Positions 8,190 through 17,104 of a stretch of 64,000 nucleotides of DNA are shown here, piece by piece; position 1 is the stretch's first letter; each line of letters starts with the position of its first letter. This stretch comes from BOKV01 sp041987205 (GTDB taxonomy: Bacteria > Pseudomonadota > Alphaproteobacteria > Rhizobiales > Rhizobiaceae). A model generated the notes under the pieces. It had not been told where the DNA came from, did no database searches, and worked only from the letters and a program-made list of their open reading frames with translations. Where the stretch lies: NCBI GenBank assembly GCA_041987205.1, contig JBHIWX010000008.1, positions 1 to 64,000 of the forward strand. Reading direction: 5' to 3'. Both the position numbers and the translations under genes were made by a program.

Positions 8190-10463
8190 ATGTCGGAACA
8201 CCCACTTGGCCCGCAGACGGGGATTGTGCCGAAAATGGTCGGATCGGCGACGATTTCACCGCAAGGCTCCTTCGTCGCGGGAAGCTTCCAGAGCTTCACG
8301 CTGACCTACACGGCGGGTTTCTACGGCATCGACGACAGCGGAAGCTTAAAGATCGTTCTGCGGTACGCCTCCGACCAGGGCTCGCCGCAGTTCACGGATC
8401 CGAAGGGTGCCAACTATGTGACGGTGACCGCGAGCAACAATGCGGTTTTGGAGGTTCGCTACGATTCCAAGGGAAATGTGCGCCCTTGGGACAAGTGCAT
8501 CTACATCAAGGTCGTGCGGGGATACCTGACCGAAGGCGACCGCATTACCCTGGTCTTCGGCGACCGTAGCCATGGCTCTCCGGGAATGCGGATACAAACG
8601 TTCTGCGAAGAGAGTTTCGAATTCCGTGTGCTCGTCGACGCGATTGCCACCTATACCTACGTGCCCATCGCGCAGCAGCCCTGCATCGCCATCGTGCCAG
8701 GACCTGTTGAGCGCTGGCGTGTCGTCGCGCCGACACTCGTTCGCTCGGGGGAGCCATTCCGTGTCCGCATCAAGGGAGAGGACCGCTGGGGCAATCCCAG
8801 CAATTGCATGGAAGGGCATTTGAAGCTCGTAGCCGACATCGATACCGTCGGCCTTCCCGCTGATATCAATCCGCGTGAAGGCGCGTTCCATGCGAGTGTC
8901 CATGGAGTTGCGATTGATGCACCTGGGACCCATCGCTTCCAGCTTTTATCCGTGGACGGATCGAAGCTGGCGATTTCAAATCCGGTCAGGGTCGTGCGGG
9001 CTGAGACAGGGGGCAACGGAGCCTATTGGGGCGACCTGCATGGCCAGAGCGAAGAGACGATTGGAAGTAACAGCGCGCGAGACTATTTCACATTTGCCAA
9101 GGACCGCGCTTTCCTCGATGCGAGCGCGCACCAGGGCAACGATTTCCAGATCACCGACGCGTTTTGGAACGAACTCGCAATGCTCACCGAGGAGTTCAAC
9201 GAGGAAGGCACCTTCGTGACCCTTCCGGGCTACGAGTGGTCGGGCAATACAAGCCTTGGTGGTGATCGGAACGTTTTTTTTACCGCGGAAGGCCGGCCGA
9301 TCTATCGGTCCTCGAAAGCTCTCGTGCCTGAAACTAAATACGAGAACGAGATTTGCCCGACGGCTGGCAATCTGTTCGACGCCTTTCGGCGCGCGGGCGA
9401 GGACGTTATTTGCTTTGCACATTGCGGCGGGCGCTATGCCGATATCGGCCGTGGGCATGATGGCAGGATCGAAACCTCGATCGAAATCCACTCGTCATGG
9501 GGCACGTTTGAATGGCTGCTTCACGATGCCTTGCGGTTGGGGTACCGGGTAGGAATCGTCGCCAACAGCGATGGCCACAAGGGCAGGCCGGGCGCCAGCT
9601 ATCCCGGTCCTTCGACGTTTGGAGCGGTGGGTGGACTTACCTGCCTTAGAATGCCTGAATTATCCCGAAAAGCACTCGTCGAATGCCTGCGTTCCCGGCA
9701 CCATTTTGCGACGACCGGCAACCGTATGTTCATGGAGGTGGTGCTCGATTTCGAAGAACACGGCACGGTCTTTAAGGACGATCCCGCCATCTTTGAATCG
9801 TCGGGGATACGCGCACCACGTGCGATCATGGGTAACATTGTCCACCTGCCCGCCGGGCATGCCGCACTGAATGTCAAAGTATCGGGCACGGCGCCAATCC
9901 TTCGGCTCGATGTATTCAACGGTCTGGACCTGGTTGGTACCCACCGACCCTATAAGCCATCGCAGCTTGGCCGGACAATCCGCATCATTTGGCAGGGAGC
10001 GGAGTATCGCGGCCGTTTCCGTGCAGTGAACTGGGACGGGCGGGCGATCCTCGAAGACAACCGGGTCGAATCCTTTCAGGCCATCAACTTTCTCAATCCT
10101 GACAAGCGCGTCGCGAAGGCAAGCGATGGGAGTCTCGAATGGCGCTCCGTCACCACCGGAAATCTGAGCGGCCTGCAGCTCGTGCTAGCCGAGGCCGACT
10201 CGGGAAAACTCCGCCTGACGACAGCAGCGACTGATCTCGAAGTCGATATAAGGGATATCGGATATGAGGAACTCGCCGTCGCGGCAGGCGGTCTGGAAAA
10301 AAGGCTAAGCGTGGTCCGGCTTCCGGATCATCTGGACAAGCTGGATATTGAGTGCTCTTTGCCTGTGCGTATCGATAAACCGGGTGATAACGCAATTTAT
10401 GTCAGAGTTACGGACATGGACGGCAATCAGGCTTGGTCCAGTCCGATCTATCTGTTTCGCTGA
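8190..10463 (+). CDS. DUF3604 family protein, PHP-like metal-dependent hydrolase
   Basis: A 757-residue protein of the DUF3604 family, not characterised in detail. The N-terminal 270 residues look like beta-rich Ig-like domains. The central PHP-like part contains probable metal ligands in YWGDLHGQSE (about 279-288), SAHQGNDFQ, GYEWSG, FAHCGG and VANSDGHKGRPG (about 457-468). The C-terminal part is again beta-rich. The ATG at 8190 follows GGGAG closely; in-frame ATGs at 8154 and 8178 are alternatives. No signal peptide is seen. It is divergent from the GntR-importer operon and shares its control region, so it probably acts on the same substrate. The reaction is unknown. Confidence 0.82.
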   Translation: MSEHPLGPQTGIVPKMVGSATISPQGSFVAGSFQSFTLTYTAGFYGIDDSGSLKIVLRYASDQGSPQFTDPKGANYVTVTASNNAVLEVRYDSKGNVRPWDKCIYIKVVRGYLTEGDRITLVFGDRSHGSPGMRIQTFCEESFEFRVLVDAIATYTYVPIAQQPCIAIVPGPVERWRVVAPTLVRSGEPFRVRIKGEDRWGNPSNCMEGHLKLVADIDTVGLPADINPREGAFHASVHGVAIDAPGTHRFQLLSVDGSKLAISNPVRVVRAETGGNGAYWGDLHGQSEETIGSNSARDYFTFAKDRAFLDASAHQGNDFQITDAFWNELAMLTEEFNEEGTFVTLPGYEWSGNTSLGGDRNVFFTAEGRPIYRSSKALVPETKYENEICPTAGNLFDAFRRAGEDVICFAHCGGRYADIGRGHDGRIETSIEIHSSWGTFEWLLHDALRLGYRVGIVANSDGHKGRPGASYPGPSTFGAVGGLTCLRMPELSRKALVECLRSRHHFATTGNRMFMEVVLDFEEHGTVFKDDPAIFESSGIRAPRAIMGNIVHLPAGHAALNVKVSGTAPILRLDVFNGLDLVGTHRPYKPSQLGRTIRIIWQGAEYRGRFRAVNWDGRAILEDNRVESFQAINFLNPDKRVAKASDGSLEWRSVTTGNLSGLQLVLAEADSGKLRLTTAATDLEVDIRDIGYEELAVAAGGLEKRLSVVRLPDHLDKLDIECSLPVRIDKPGDNAIYVRVTDMDGNQAWSSPIYLFR

Positions 10464-10533
10464 GTGGTCTTCTTGCGCGCTTGTGCCAGCTGGCTTGCAG
10501 GTCTCAGTTCGACTGCGCAGCTGGTGCAAATGT

Positions 10534-10950
10534 TCAACAGCACCATAGTCCGCGCCCACGTTTCGGCAGTCCGTCACCTAATCCGGCTGTTCTCTTGCTC
10601 GCGCCGCTCACAGATTTCGGTTCAAGCACATCCGGTTCATAGGTAAATTTACAGGCCGCGCCGCATAGTAGACGTGGCACTCTTGCGTAGAGCTCGGAAC
10701 CACGATCCTGCAAAACTGTTTGCAGCCTATCATTCAGGCTCGAAATCTGATCGAGGATCCGTTGCATAGACTGGCCACCGTCCATATACAGACGCTCGGT
10801 TTCAACAAGATGCAAGGCCCGGCCAATATCCTTCAGTTCCTTGATTTCCTCGTTGGAGAAGTCCGACCCGATGTAGCTGGTCGCAACCAGAATAGTCCGG
10901 CCGATTTCGATTGCATCATTTTGAAGGTCTTCCATACCACCCTGACTCAC
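10534..10950 (-). pseudogene. Remnant of an unrecognised gene, 5' end lost next to an IS remnant
   Basis: The minus-strand frame from 11040 to 10534 is open, but its only plausible starts are GTG at 10950 and ATG at 10935. An in-frame TAA sits directly before it at 11041-11043, where the decayed insertion element begins. The first 90 residues look like a soluble helical protein (EIKELKDIGRALHLVETERLY, SMQRILDQISSLNDRLQTVLQ). The tail is low-complexity. I do not recognise the family. The most likely reading is a gene whose 5' end was removed by the transposon. Confidence 0.35.
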
Positions 10951-11040
10951 TATTGTATCGGCTAGACGTGCAAGATCGGCGACTTCTCGTGCCGAACGCG
11001 AAACGAGCTCGGTCGGTTGGCGCTTTGAATCTGCGGATAA

Positions 11041-11486
11041 TTAAACGGAAATAACATATTGCTTGTTGAGGGTCGCTGTCTGTTTCGCTGCGTCGGAGAC
11101 AAAGCCTGAAAGTTGCAGCGTAGATCCTCCATGCGTCGACGATGACCTTGCCTCGGTGAGGCTATAAAAAGTTCTTACCATTGAGCAGTTTGTCGCGGAG
11201 CTTCGAGTTAAAGCTTTCGCAGTAGCCGTTCTCCCATGGGCTGCCGGGTTCGATGAAGGCAGTCTTTGCACCGACGGTTACGATCCACTTCCGCACCGGA
11301 CCACCAAAGGGACTCCGGTCACTTCAATGCCGCCATTAACGTAGCAACAGCGGTAGCGGCTTTGCTCCAAAACACCAAAATCAACGCGGATCTCGCCGAG
11401 CGTCGCCCCCGGCTCAGCCGATCCTCGCTTCGCGAAGCACTCCGATGATCTGTTCGAGTTTGTACGTCGCTTCGGCTCATTCTCAT
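11041..11486 (-). mobile_element. Decayed IS3-family insertion sequence
   Basis: On the minus strand, broken pieces of an IS3-type transposase are visible in different frames. An OrfA start near 11486 leads to QIIGVLREARIG (around 11450-11415). An OrfB piece around 11300-11170 reads KTAFIEPGSPWENGYCESFNSK followed by LRDKLLNG, the C-terminal DDE-domain signature of IS3 OrfB. After a frame change FYSLTEA continues the conserved order. Several hundred bases of OrfB are missing and the frames carry stops, so the element is dead. Terminal inverted repeats were not found. Confidence 0.8.
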
Positions 11487-11564
11487 CTCCCTCAACAGCT
11501 CAAACTGAGCCAGATTCTAACTGGTGGTGTGGGTTACTTCCCGGACTTCGTCGAACAGAAAAGT

Positions 11565-11616
11565 GAGTGCAGCTCATTATAATTCAAAAAAAACATTGAA
11601 ATAATGAGGGGCACTC
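11565..11616. promoter_or_regulatory. Long inverted repeat overlapping a -10 box upstream of the Liv-type operon
   Basis: Two 16-base arms at 11565-11580 and 11601-11616 (gagtgcagctcattat and ataatgaggggcactc) match in 14 of 16 positions, separated by a 20-base A-rich spacer. A perfect TATAAT lies at 11578-11583 inside the repeat; no good -35 is seen. The unit tcattataa also recurs directly at 11574-11582 and 11615-11623. Position and symmetry suggest a repressor operator over the promoter, most simply for the TetR protein encoded at the operon's end. Confidence 0.6.
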
Positions 11617-11628
11617 ATTATAAGGCGA

Positions 11629-12438
11629 ATGGGAGGATGGAAAAAGTTGCTCGCAATTGCCAATCTGCAAGTGATCTACGACGATGCCATCGAGGCTGTG
11701 CGCGACGTTTCGCTCAGTGTCGAGAAGGGTCGGATCGTCGCGCTGCTGGGCAGCAATGGGGCCGGGAAATCCACGATCCTGAAGGCCCTTTCAGGCGTCC
11801 TTTATTCCGAACATGGCGAAATCCGGAGCGGGTCGATCCTCTATGAGGGGGAAGATTGCACGAACCAGCCGCCGTTCCAGATTGTGCGCAAAGGTCTGAT
11901 TCAGGTGCCGGAGGGGCGCCAGTTATTCGATCAACTGACCGTCGAGGAAAACCTGATCGTCGGGGGTTATTCCGGCTCCTGGCGCAAGACCCGGGCGCAT
12001 CTGGCCGACGTGTACGACTTGTTCCCCGAGATCAAGCCTCACCGCAATCGTATCTCGGGTTATCTTTCCGGCGGGCAGCAGCAGATGGTTGCGGTTGGCA
12101 GGGCGTTGATGAGCGAGCCCAGAATGTTGCTGCTGGACGAACCGTCGCTGGGCCTGGCGCCGCTCGTAATAAAGCAGATCTTCGAAAAGATAGACCACCT
12201 GCGCAAAGAGTTGGGGCTGAGTGTCCTGCTGGTTGAGCAGAACGCAAGGCTTGCGCTGTCGATCGCTGACTACGGCTACATTGTGGAGCGTGGTCGCGTG
12301 GTGCTGGACGGCGCCGCGGATCGGCTGCTCGCCAACGACGATGTCAGGGAATTCTATCTCGGCATTCAGCGCGAGGGTGAGCGAAGGAGCATGCGTGACG
12401 TCAAGCACTACAAGCGCCGCAAGAGGTGGCTGCTGTGA
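11629..12438 (+). CDS. Liv-type ABC transporter ATP-binding protein (LivF family)
   Basis: ATPase subunit of a branched-chain-amino-acid-type importer, up to 269 residues. Walker A is GSNGAGKST, LSGGQQQM is the LivF signature, and MLLLDEPSLGLAPLV is the Walker B region. The helical stretch VPEGRQLFDQLTVEENL is the standard LivF form. The ATG at 11629 gives the longest frame. A TTG at 11647 preceded by GGGAGG at ten bases is a realistic alternative. The C-terminal extension RRSMRDVKHYKRRKRWLL is basic and longer than in typical LivF. It is the first gene of the operon and overlaps the next gene by GTGA. Confidence 0.94.
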   Translation: MGGWKKLLAIANLQVIYDDAIEAVRDVSLSVEKGRIVALLGSNGAGKSTILKALSGVLYSEHGEIRSGSILYEGEDCTNQPPFQIVRKGLIQVPEGRQLFDQLTVEENLIVGGYSGSWRKTRAHLADVYDLFPEIKPHRNRISGYLSGGQQQMVAVGRALMSEPRMLLLDEPSLGLAPLVIKQIFEKIDHLRKELGLSVLLVEQNARLALSIADYGYIVERGRVVLDGAADRLLANDDVREFYLGIQREGERRSMRDVKHYKRRKRWLL

Positions 12439-13214
12439 GCGCGCCGATCCTTGAATTGCGCGACATGGGCAAGCGGTTCAGCGGCATCGAGGCGCTGAGC
12501 GGGGTAAGCCTGTCGGTCGAGCAAGGGAAAATCTGTTCGGTTATCGGGCCGAACGGCGCCGGCAAGACGACGCTGTTCAATCTGGTTTCGCGCCTGATCG
12601 AGCCCTCTTCCGGGGAGATCCGCTTCGACGGCGCGGCTATCCATCGGTTGCCGGCCTACAGGCTTGCCGGACTTGGCATCGCCCGCACCTTTCAGAATCT
12701 GGCGATCTTCAAGCATGAAACCGTGATCGACAACATTCTCATCGGCATGCACTCGCACATGCGGAGCGGTGTTTTTACGGCAGCCGTGTTCGAGGGACGC
12801 ACTCGAAGTGAAGAAATCGCGGCGCGCGAGGAGGTCGAGGAAATCATTGAATTCCTCGAAATCGAATCCGTGCGCAATCTGCCGGCGGGAACGCTTTCCT
12901 ATGGCCTTCAGAAACGAGTCGAGCTTGGCCGGGCTCTCGCCGTTCGCCCAAAGCTGCTGATGCTCGACGAGATGGTCTCCGGAATGAACCAAGAAGAAAC
13001 GGAAGACATTGCGCGCTTCATACTCGATGTGCGCGAAGAGCGGGGCGTCACAGTCATGATGATCGAGCACGAAATGGGGATCGTCATGGACATATCCGAC
13101 CATGTCTGTGTGCTGAATTTCGGGCGCAAGATCGCGGATGGTACGCCAGGGGAAGTTGCCGCCAACGCGGAAGTCGTCGCCGCCTATCTGGGTGAGGACG
13201 CAATCGCCTCATGA
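12435..13214 (+). CDS. Liv-type ABC transporter ATP-binding protein (LivG family)
   Basis: Second ATPase, 259 residues. Walker A is GPNGAGKTT, the QNLAIF region gives the Q-loop, LSYGLQKRVELGRAL is the LivG signature, and LLMLDEMVSGMNQEE is the Walker B region. MIEHEMGIVMDISDHVCVLNFG is characteristic of LivG. The GTG at 12435 is chosen because it forms a GTGA overlap with the stop of the previous gene; a GTG at 12426 is also in frame. Its stop overlaps the next start as ATGA. Confidence 0.95.
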   Translation: MSAPILELRDMGKRFSGIEALSGVSLSVEQGKICSVIGPNGAGKTTLFNLVSRLIEPSSGEIRFDGAAIHRLPAYRLAGLGIARTFQNLAIFKHETVIDNILIGMHSHMRSGVFTAAVFEGRTRSEEIAAREEVEEIIEFLEIESVRNLPAGTLSYGLQKRVELGRALAVRPKLLMLDEMVSGMNQEETEDIARFILDVREERGVTVMMIEHEMGIVMDISDHVCVLNFGRKIADGTPGEVAANAEVVAAYLGEDAIAS

Positions 13215-15088
13215 AGAAGTCCACCATACCGCAGCTTCCGGAAAAAGTGCTCGACGGGACAGCCACGCTGCCCGGTCTGCTTCGCCTGCGTGCAGAAACC
13301 AGTCCGGATCGGCTGGCGTTACGCGAAAAGGACCGCGGCGTGTGGAAGCGCGTCACCTGGGCGCAATACTATTCGAAGGTTCGCCAATTCGCCTTGTTTC
13401 TGCAGAATGCCGGCTTCGGTCCGGGCGATATCCTGGTCATCGCTTCCGACGGGACGCCAGAATGGTTTTATGCCGATATTGCCGCGCAGGCTCTAGGCGG
13501 CACGACAGTTGGTATCTATCCGACCAATCCCTGGCCGGAACTGCAATACATAACCCGTCATTGCCGGGCCAAGGTAGCCGTATGCGGAGACCAGGAGCAG
13601 ACCGACAAGGTGCTGGAGGCCCAGCGCAATGGCGAAGGAATGCCAGATCTCGAACTCATCCTCACCGTCGACTGGAAAGGGATGCGTTCCTACGACCATT
13701 CCGGTCTGTGGCGGTTCGATGATGCGGTAGAAGCGGGTGCGAAGCTGGAGCGCGATGCAGCGGCGGTGGCCCGGCTGGACGCCAGCATTGATGCGCTCAA
13801 TCCCGAGCAGGACGCCATCATCGTCTACACGTCCGGTACAACCGGCATGCCCAAGGGCGCCAGAATATCGCATCGCAACGTCATCTTTAGCGCGCTCACG
13901 CTCGGCGAAGCTTATGGTTTCGCAGACAAGCCCATGTCGGCGCTTTGCTATCTGCCGCTATGCCACATGGTGGAGCGGCTTTTCTCCCTGGTCGTCCAGC
14001 TTGTCTGGGGTGGCAAGGTAAGCTTTGCGGAATCGATCGACACCGTTGCGCAGGATCTTGTCGAGATAGCGCCCTCCTATTTCCTGGGCGTGCCGCGAAT
14101 CTGGGAAAAGCTGCAATATGGCGTGACGATCCGCGCTGCCGAAGCAAGGCCGCTGGCCAGATGGGCCCTGAACCGGTCGCTGGAGATTGCAAAGCCGATT
14201 GCGGAGCGTTCGCTGGCCAATGGCGGAAATTTCGTCGGCATACGCGACAGGCTCGTATCCGGCCTGCTTCAGCTCCTGGTCTTCCGCAATCTGCGGGCCA
14301 TGCTCGGACTTGACCGAATGTGGCTGGCGGCTGTTGGCGGTGCGCCGATCTCCACGCAGGTCGTCACCTTCTTTCGATGCATCGGTGTGCCGCTCTACCA
14401 GGTTTACGGGATGACTGAGACGAGCGGCCTTACGAATGTGCAGGTTCCCGGACATGTGACGCTTGGTTGCGCAGGTCAGGCCGTCCGCGGCATCGAGCAG
14501 CGCCTTGACGAGGACGGCGAACTGTTGGTTCGCGGAGAAATGGTCTTCCAGGGCTATCTCCACGACGAAGAGGCGACGCGAAACACCCTCGTCGATGGCT
14601 GGCTTCATACCGGAGACATTGCGGAATTTGATGAGGTTTCAGGTGAAATCAGAATCATAGACCGCAAGAAAGCCGTGCTCATCACGAGCGGTGGGAAAAA
14701 CATCACGCCCTCTCTGATCGAGAACTCGCTCAAGGACAGCATGTTCATCGACGAGGCGGTCTTGCTCGGAGACGGCAGGAATTTCCTGGCTGCGCTGATC
14801 CAGATCGACTTCGACATGGTCGGCAAATGGGCGCAGGAGCATGGCTATGCCTATACCAATTTCGCTTCGCTTGCCGGTCTGCCTGAAGTCTACGCGCTGA
14901 TCGAGGGCGAGGTAGCGAAAGTCAACGCGCTCTACGCTCGTGTCGAGAACGTCCGGAAGTTCGTGCTGCTCACCAAGCAACTTGACCATGACGATGGCGA
15001 GACCACCGCGACGATGAAGGTTCGCCGGTCGGTTATCGAGAAGAAATTCGCTCGCGAGGTTGCGGAAATCTACGGGGAGCATGCATGA
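13211..15088 (+). CDS. Long-chain/aryl acyl-CoA synthetase (AMP-forming)
   Basis: An ANL-superfamily ligase, 625 residues, that would join a carboxylic acid to CoA through an acyl-adenylate. The P-loop YTSGTTGMPKG is at about 206-216. YGMTETSG and the A8 motif DGWLHTGDIAEFDE are present. A catalytic lysine is expected in TMKVRRSVIEKKF near the C-terminus, and DRKKAVLITSGGKNITP is typical of long-chain (FadD15/ACSL-like) members. It sits between the ATPase and permease genes of the importer, with ATGA overlaps on both sides. This suggests the imported acid is activated on entry. Substrate chain length cannot be read. Confidence 0.94.
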   Translation: MKKSTIPQLPEKVLDGTATLPGLLRLRAETSPDRLALREKDRGVWKRVTWAQYYSKVRQFALFLQNAGFGPGDILVIASDGTPEWFYADIAAQALGGTTVGIYPTNPWPELQYITRHCRAKVAVCGDQEQTDKVLEAQRNGEGMPDLELILTVDWKGMRSYDHSGLWRFDDAVEAGAKLERDAAAVARLDASIDALNPEQDAIIVYTSGTTGMPKGARISHRNVIFSALTLGEAYGFADKPMSALCYLPLCHMVERLFSLVVQLVWGGKVSFAESIDTVAQDLVEIAPSYFLGVPRIWEKLQYGVTIRAAEARPLARWALNRSLEIAKPIAERSLANGGNFVGIRDRLVSGLLQLLVFRNLRAMLGLDRMWLAAVGGAPISTQVVTFFRCIGVPLYQVYGMTETSGLTNVQVPGHVTLGCAGQAVRGIEQRLDEDGELLVRGEMVFQGYLHDEEATRNTLVDGWLHTGDIAEFDEVSGEIRIIDRKKAVLITSGGKNITPSLIENSLKDSMFIDEAVLLGDGRNFLAALIQIDFDMVGKWAQEHGYAYTNFASLAGLPEVYALIEGEVAKVNALYARVENVRKFVLLTKQLDHDDGETTATMKVRRSVIEKKFAREVAEIYGEHA

Positions 15089-15960
15089 TGGACTATCTGC
15101 TCAGTCTCGTCGTTTCAGGCATCGTGATCGGGTCGCTTTACGGCATGATCGCGATGGGTTTCGCGATGATTTACCGGGCCACCGGGCTGGTAAATTTCGC
15201 ACAGGGCGAGGTGATGATGCTCACCGCCTATATCGCCTATTCCTTTCAGGTCGATCTCGGTTTCGGATTTGCCGCGGCGGTAGTGGCAACCCTCGTTTCG
15301 GCCGTTTTCATCGGCATATTGCTGGAACGGATATTCATACGGCCGATGCTTGGCGAACCCGTCTTTTCTCGGGTTCTTGTGACCATCGGACTTGCTGTCG
15401 TGATCCGCTCCCTGGTCATAATGGCCTGGGGAGCCGAAGCCCAGCCATTCCCCGCGCCATTTGCCGGCAACGTTGTGCGAATTGGCAGTATTGCCGTCTA
15501 CGCCTCCCAGCTTTTTGTGGTGGTGACGCTCGTCGTGCTCGGCGTCGCATCCTGGCTGTTCTTCAAATTCACACGGTTCGGTATCGCCATGCGTGCAACC
15601 GCGAACCGGGAATCCACCGCACTGCTGATGGGGATCAATGTCGTGCGCCTCTATTCCATGGCCTGGGGGATGTCGGCGTTCTTCGCCGCGTTCGCCGGGC
15701 TTTCCTTCTGCCTGATGTTCAGCGTCGAGCCGGACATGTCCCACATGGGGCTCAGGGCGTTCCCGGCGAGCATTCTGGGCGGGCTCGATTCCGTAACGGG
15801 CAGTTCGATGGCAGGGGTGATTATCGGTGTCGTGGAAAACCTCGCAGGCGGTTATCTCGGCCGAGGTCTCAAGGAAATTGCCGGCTTCATTCTGATCGTG
15901 GTGGTGCTGATGGTTCGCCCTTACGGCCTGTTCGGGCAACGCGAAATCGAGCGGGTATAA
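15085..15960 (+). CDS. Liv-type ABC transporter permease (LivH family)
   Basis: Inner-membrane permease of 291 residues with about eight hydrophobic segments. The start MMDYLLSLVVSGIVIGSLYGMIAMGFAMIYRATGLVNFAQGE is textbook LivH. The later region MRATANRESTALLMGINVVRLYSMAWG is the EAA-like loop. It overlaps the acyl-CoA synthetase stop by ATGA and the LivM-like gene by one base (TAATG). It forms the channel with the LivM-like permease. Confidence 0.95.
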   Translation: MMDYLLSLVVSGIVIGSLYGMIAMGFAMIYRATGLVNFAQGEVMMLTAYIAYSFQVDLGFGFAAAVVATLVSAVFIGILLERIFIRPMLGEPVFSRVLVTIGLAVVIRSLVIMAWGAEAQPFPAPFAGNVVRIGSIAVYASQLFVVVTLVVLGVASWLFFKFTRFGIAMRATANRESTALLMGINVVRLYSMAWGMSAFFAAFAGLSFCLMFSVEPDMSHMGLRAFPASILGGLDSVTGSSMAGVIIGVVENLAGGYLGRGLKEIAGFILIVVVLMVRPYGLFGQREIERV

Positions 15961-17006
15961 TGCGAAGCGGAACCTACAAAGAGAGCTATCGGGAACTTGT
16001 CGTCCTCACCGACAACCGGGCCGTATGGGGCTGGACGGTTGCAGGAATGGCAGTGCTTGTCCTTCTGCCGGCATTCGGCGGCGCCTATCTCGTTTCGCAG
16101 CTGACCCTGATCTTCATCACGGCGATCGCCGTGCTTGGACTCAATTTGTTGTCGGGCGTCGCGGGGCAGCTGTCACTCGGCCACTCTGCATTCCTCCTGA
16201 TTGGCGGGTATGCCCAGGCCATTCTGATGGTCGATTATGGTGTGCAAGGCTTCATCGCCATTCCGCTTTCTGGACTTATCGCGGCCGGCGCCAGCCTGAT
16301 TGTCGGCATCCCTTCTTTACGATTGAAGGGGCTCTACCTCGCGCTGACGACCCTGGCCTTCGCCTACATCATGCAACACATCGTGCTAATCTCGGAGGAT
16401 ATTACGCGTGGCTCCTCGGGCATGGCTGTTCCCGCACTTTCGATCGGCGGCCTGCGACTGAGCGGCGTTTCCGAGTTTTACTTCATTTGTCTGGCGTTGG
16501 TGTCGCTGTTCACCCTCGTCACGCTCAACCTGGTTCGTTCGCGTATCGGCCGGGCATGGAATGCCCTGCACCATCAGGACATTGCAGCAGTCGCAATGGG
16601 CGTGAACATCGTGCGCTACAAGCTGCTTGCCTTCGCGGTCAGCGCGTTCTTCGCCGGTGTCTCCGGCGCGCTGATGGCGCTCTACTTCCGCTATATCAAC
16701 GTAGAAAACTTCAGCATCACGCTGAGTGTCGAGATGCTCGCGATGATGGTCGTTGGAGGCATGGGCAGGACGAAAGGGGCGCTGCTCGGCACGGCCCTGC
16801 TGGCGCCGTTGCCTGAGATCGTCCGATTTGTCTTCAGCCTTACCGACGGTGCCGCCGAGGCGCTTTTTGAAAACAACATCTACGAGGTCAGGGCGCTGAT
16901 GTATGGCGTCGTGATCCTCCTGTTTCTGCGCCTCGAGCCTGAAGGGCTGGCTGGAATCTGGCGCAAGAGCAAGCGGTTCTGGGTGAACTGGCCGCTATCG
17001 AAATGA
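15960..17006 (+). CDS. Liv-type ABC transporter permease (LivM family)
   Basis: Second permease, 348 residues. The ATG at 15960 shares its A with the TAA of the previous gene. The frame stays open upstream, but that part runs antiparallel to codon use and is rejected. ITAIAVLGLNLLSGVAGQLSLGHSAF is the LivM signature, and the cytoplasmic loop IGRAWNALHHQDIAAVAMGVN is the ATPase contact. About nine membrane helices are visible. Confidence 0.95.
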   Translation: MRSGTYKESYRELVVLTDNRAVWGWTVAGMAVLVLLPAFGGAYLVSQLTLIFITAIAVLGLNLLSGVAGQLSLGHSAFLLIGGYAQAILMVDYGVQGFIAIPLSGLIAAGASLIVGIPSLRLKGLYLALTTLAFAYIMQHIVLISEDITRGSSGMAVPALSIGGLRLSGVSEFYFICLALVSLFTLVTLNLVRSRIGRAWNALHHQDIAAVAMGVNIVRYKLLAFAVSAFFAGVSGALMALYFRYINVENFSITLSVEMLAMMVVGGMGRTKGALLGTALLAPLPEIVRFVFSLTDGAAEALFENNIYEVRALMYGVVILLFLRLEPEGLAGIWRKSKRFWVNWPLSK

Positions 17007-17104
17007 ATGCCTGCGCCTGGACGGCGCATGGCTCCGCAGCACCGCGGGCGGACTGTCCGTGGAACTTGAATGACTGGTAACCAAACCCAACGGGAGGAGG
17101 GATC

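Noticed and set aside
15060..15959. Upstream extension of the LivM-like frame
   Set aside because: The region encodes LivH in another frame; the LivM family N-terminus matches the ATG at 15960.
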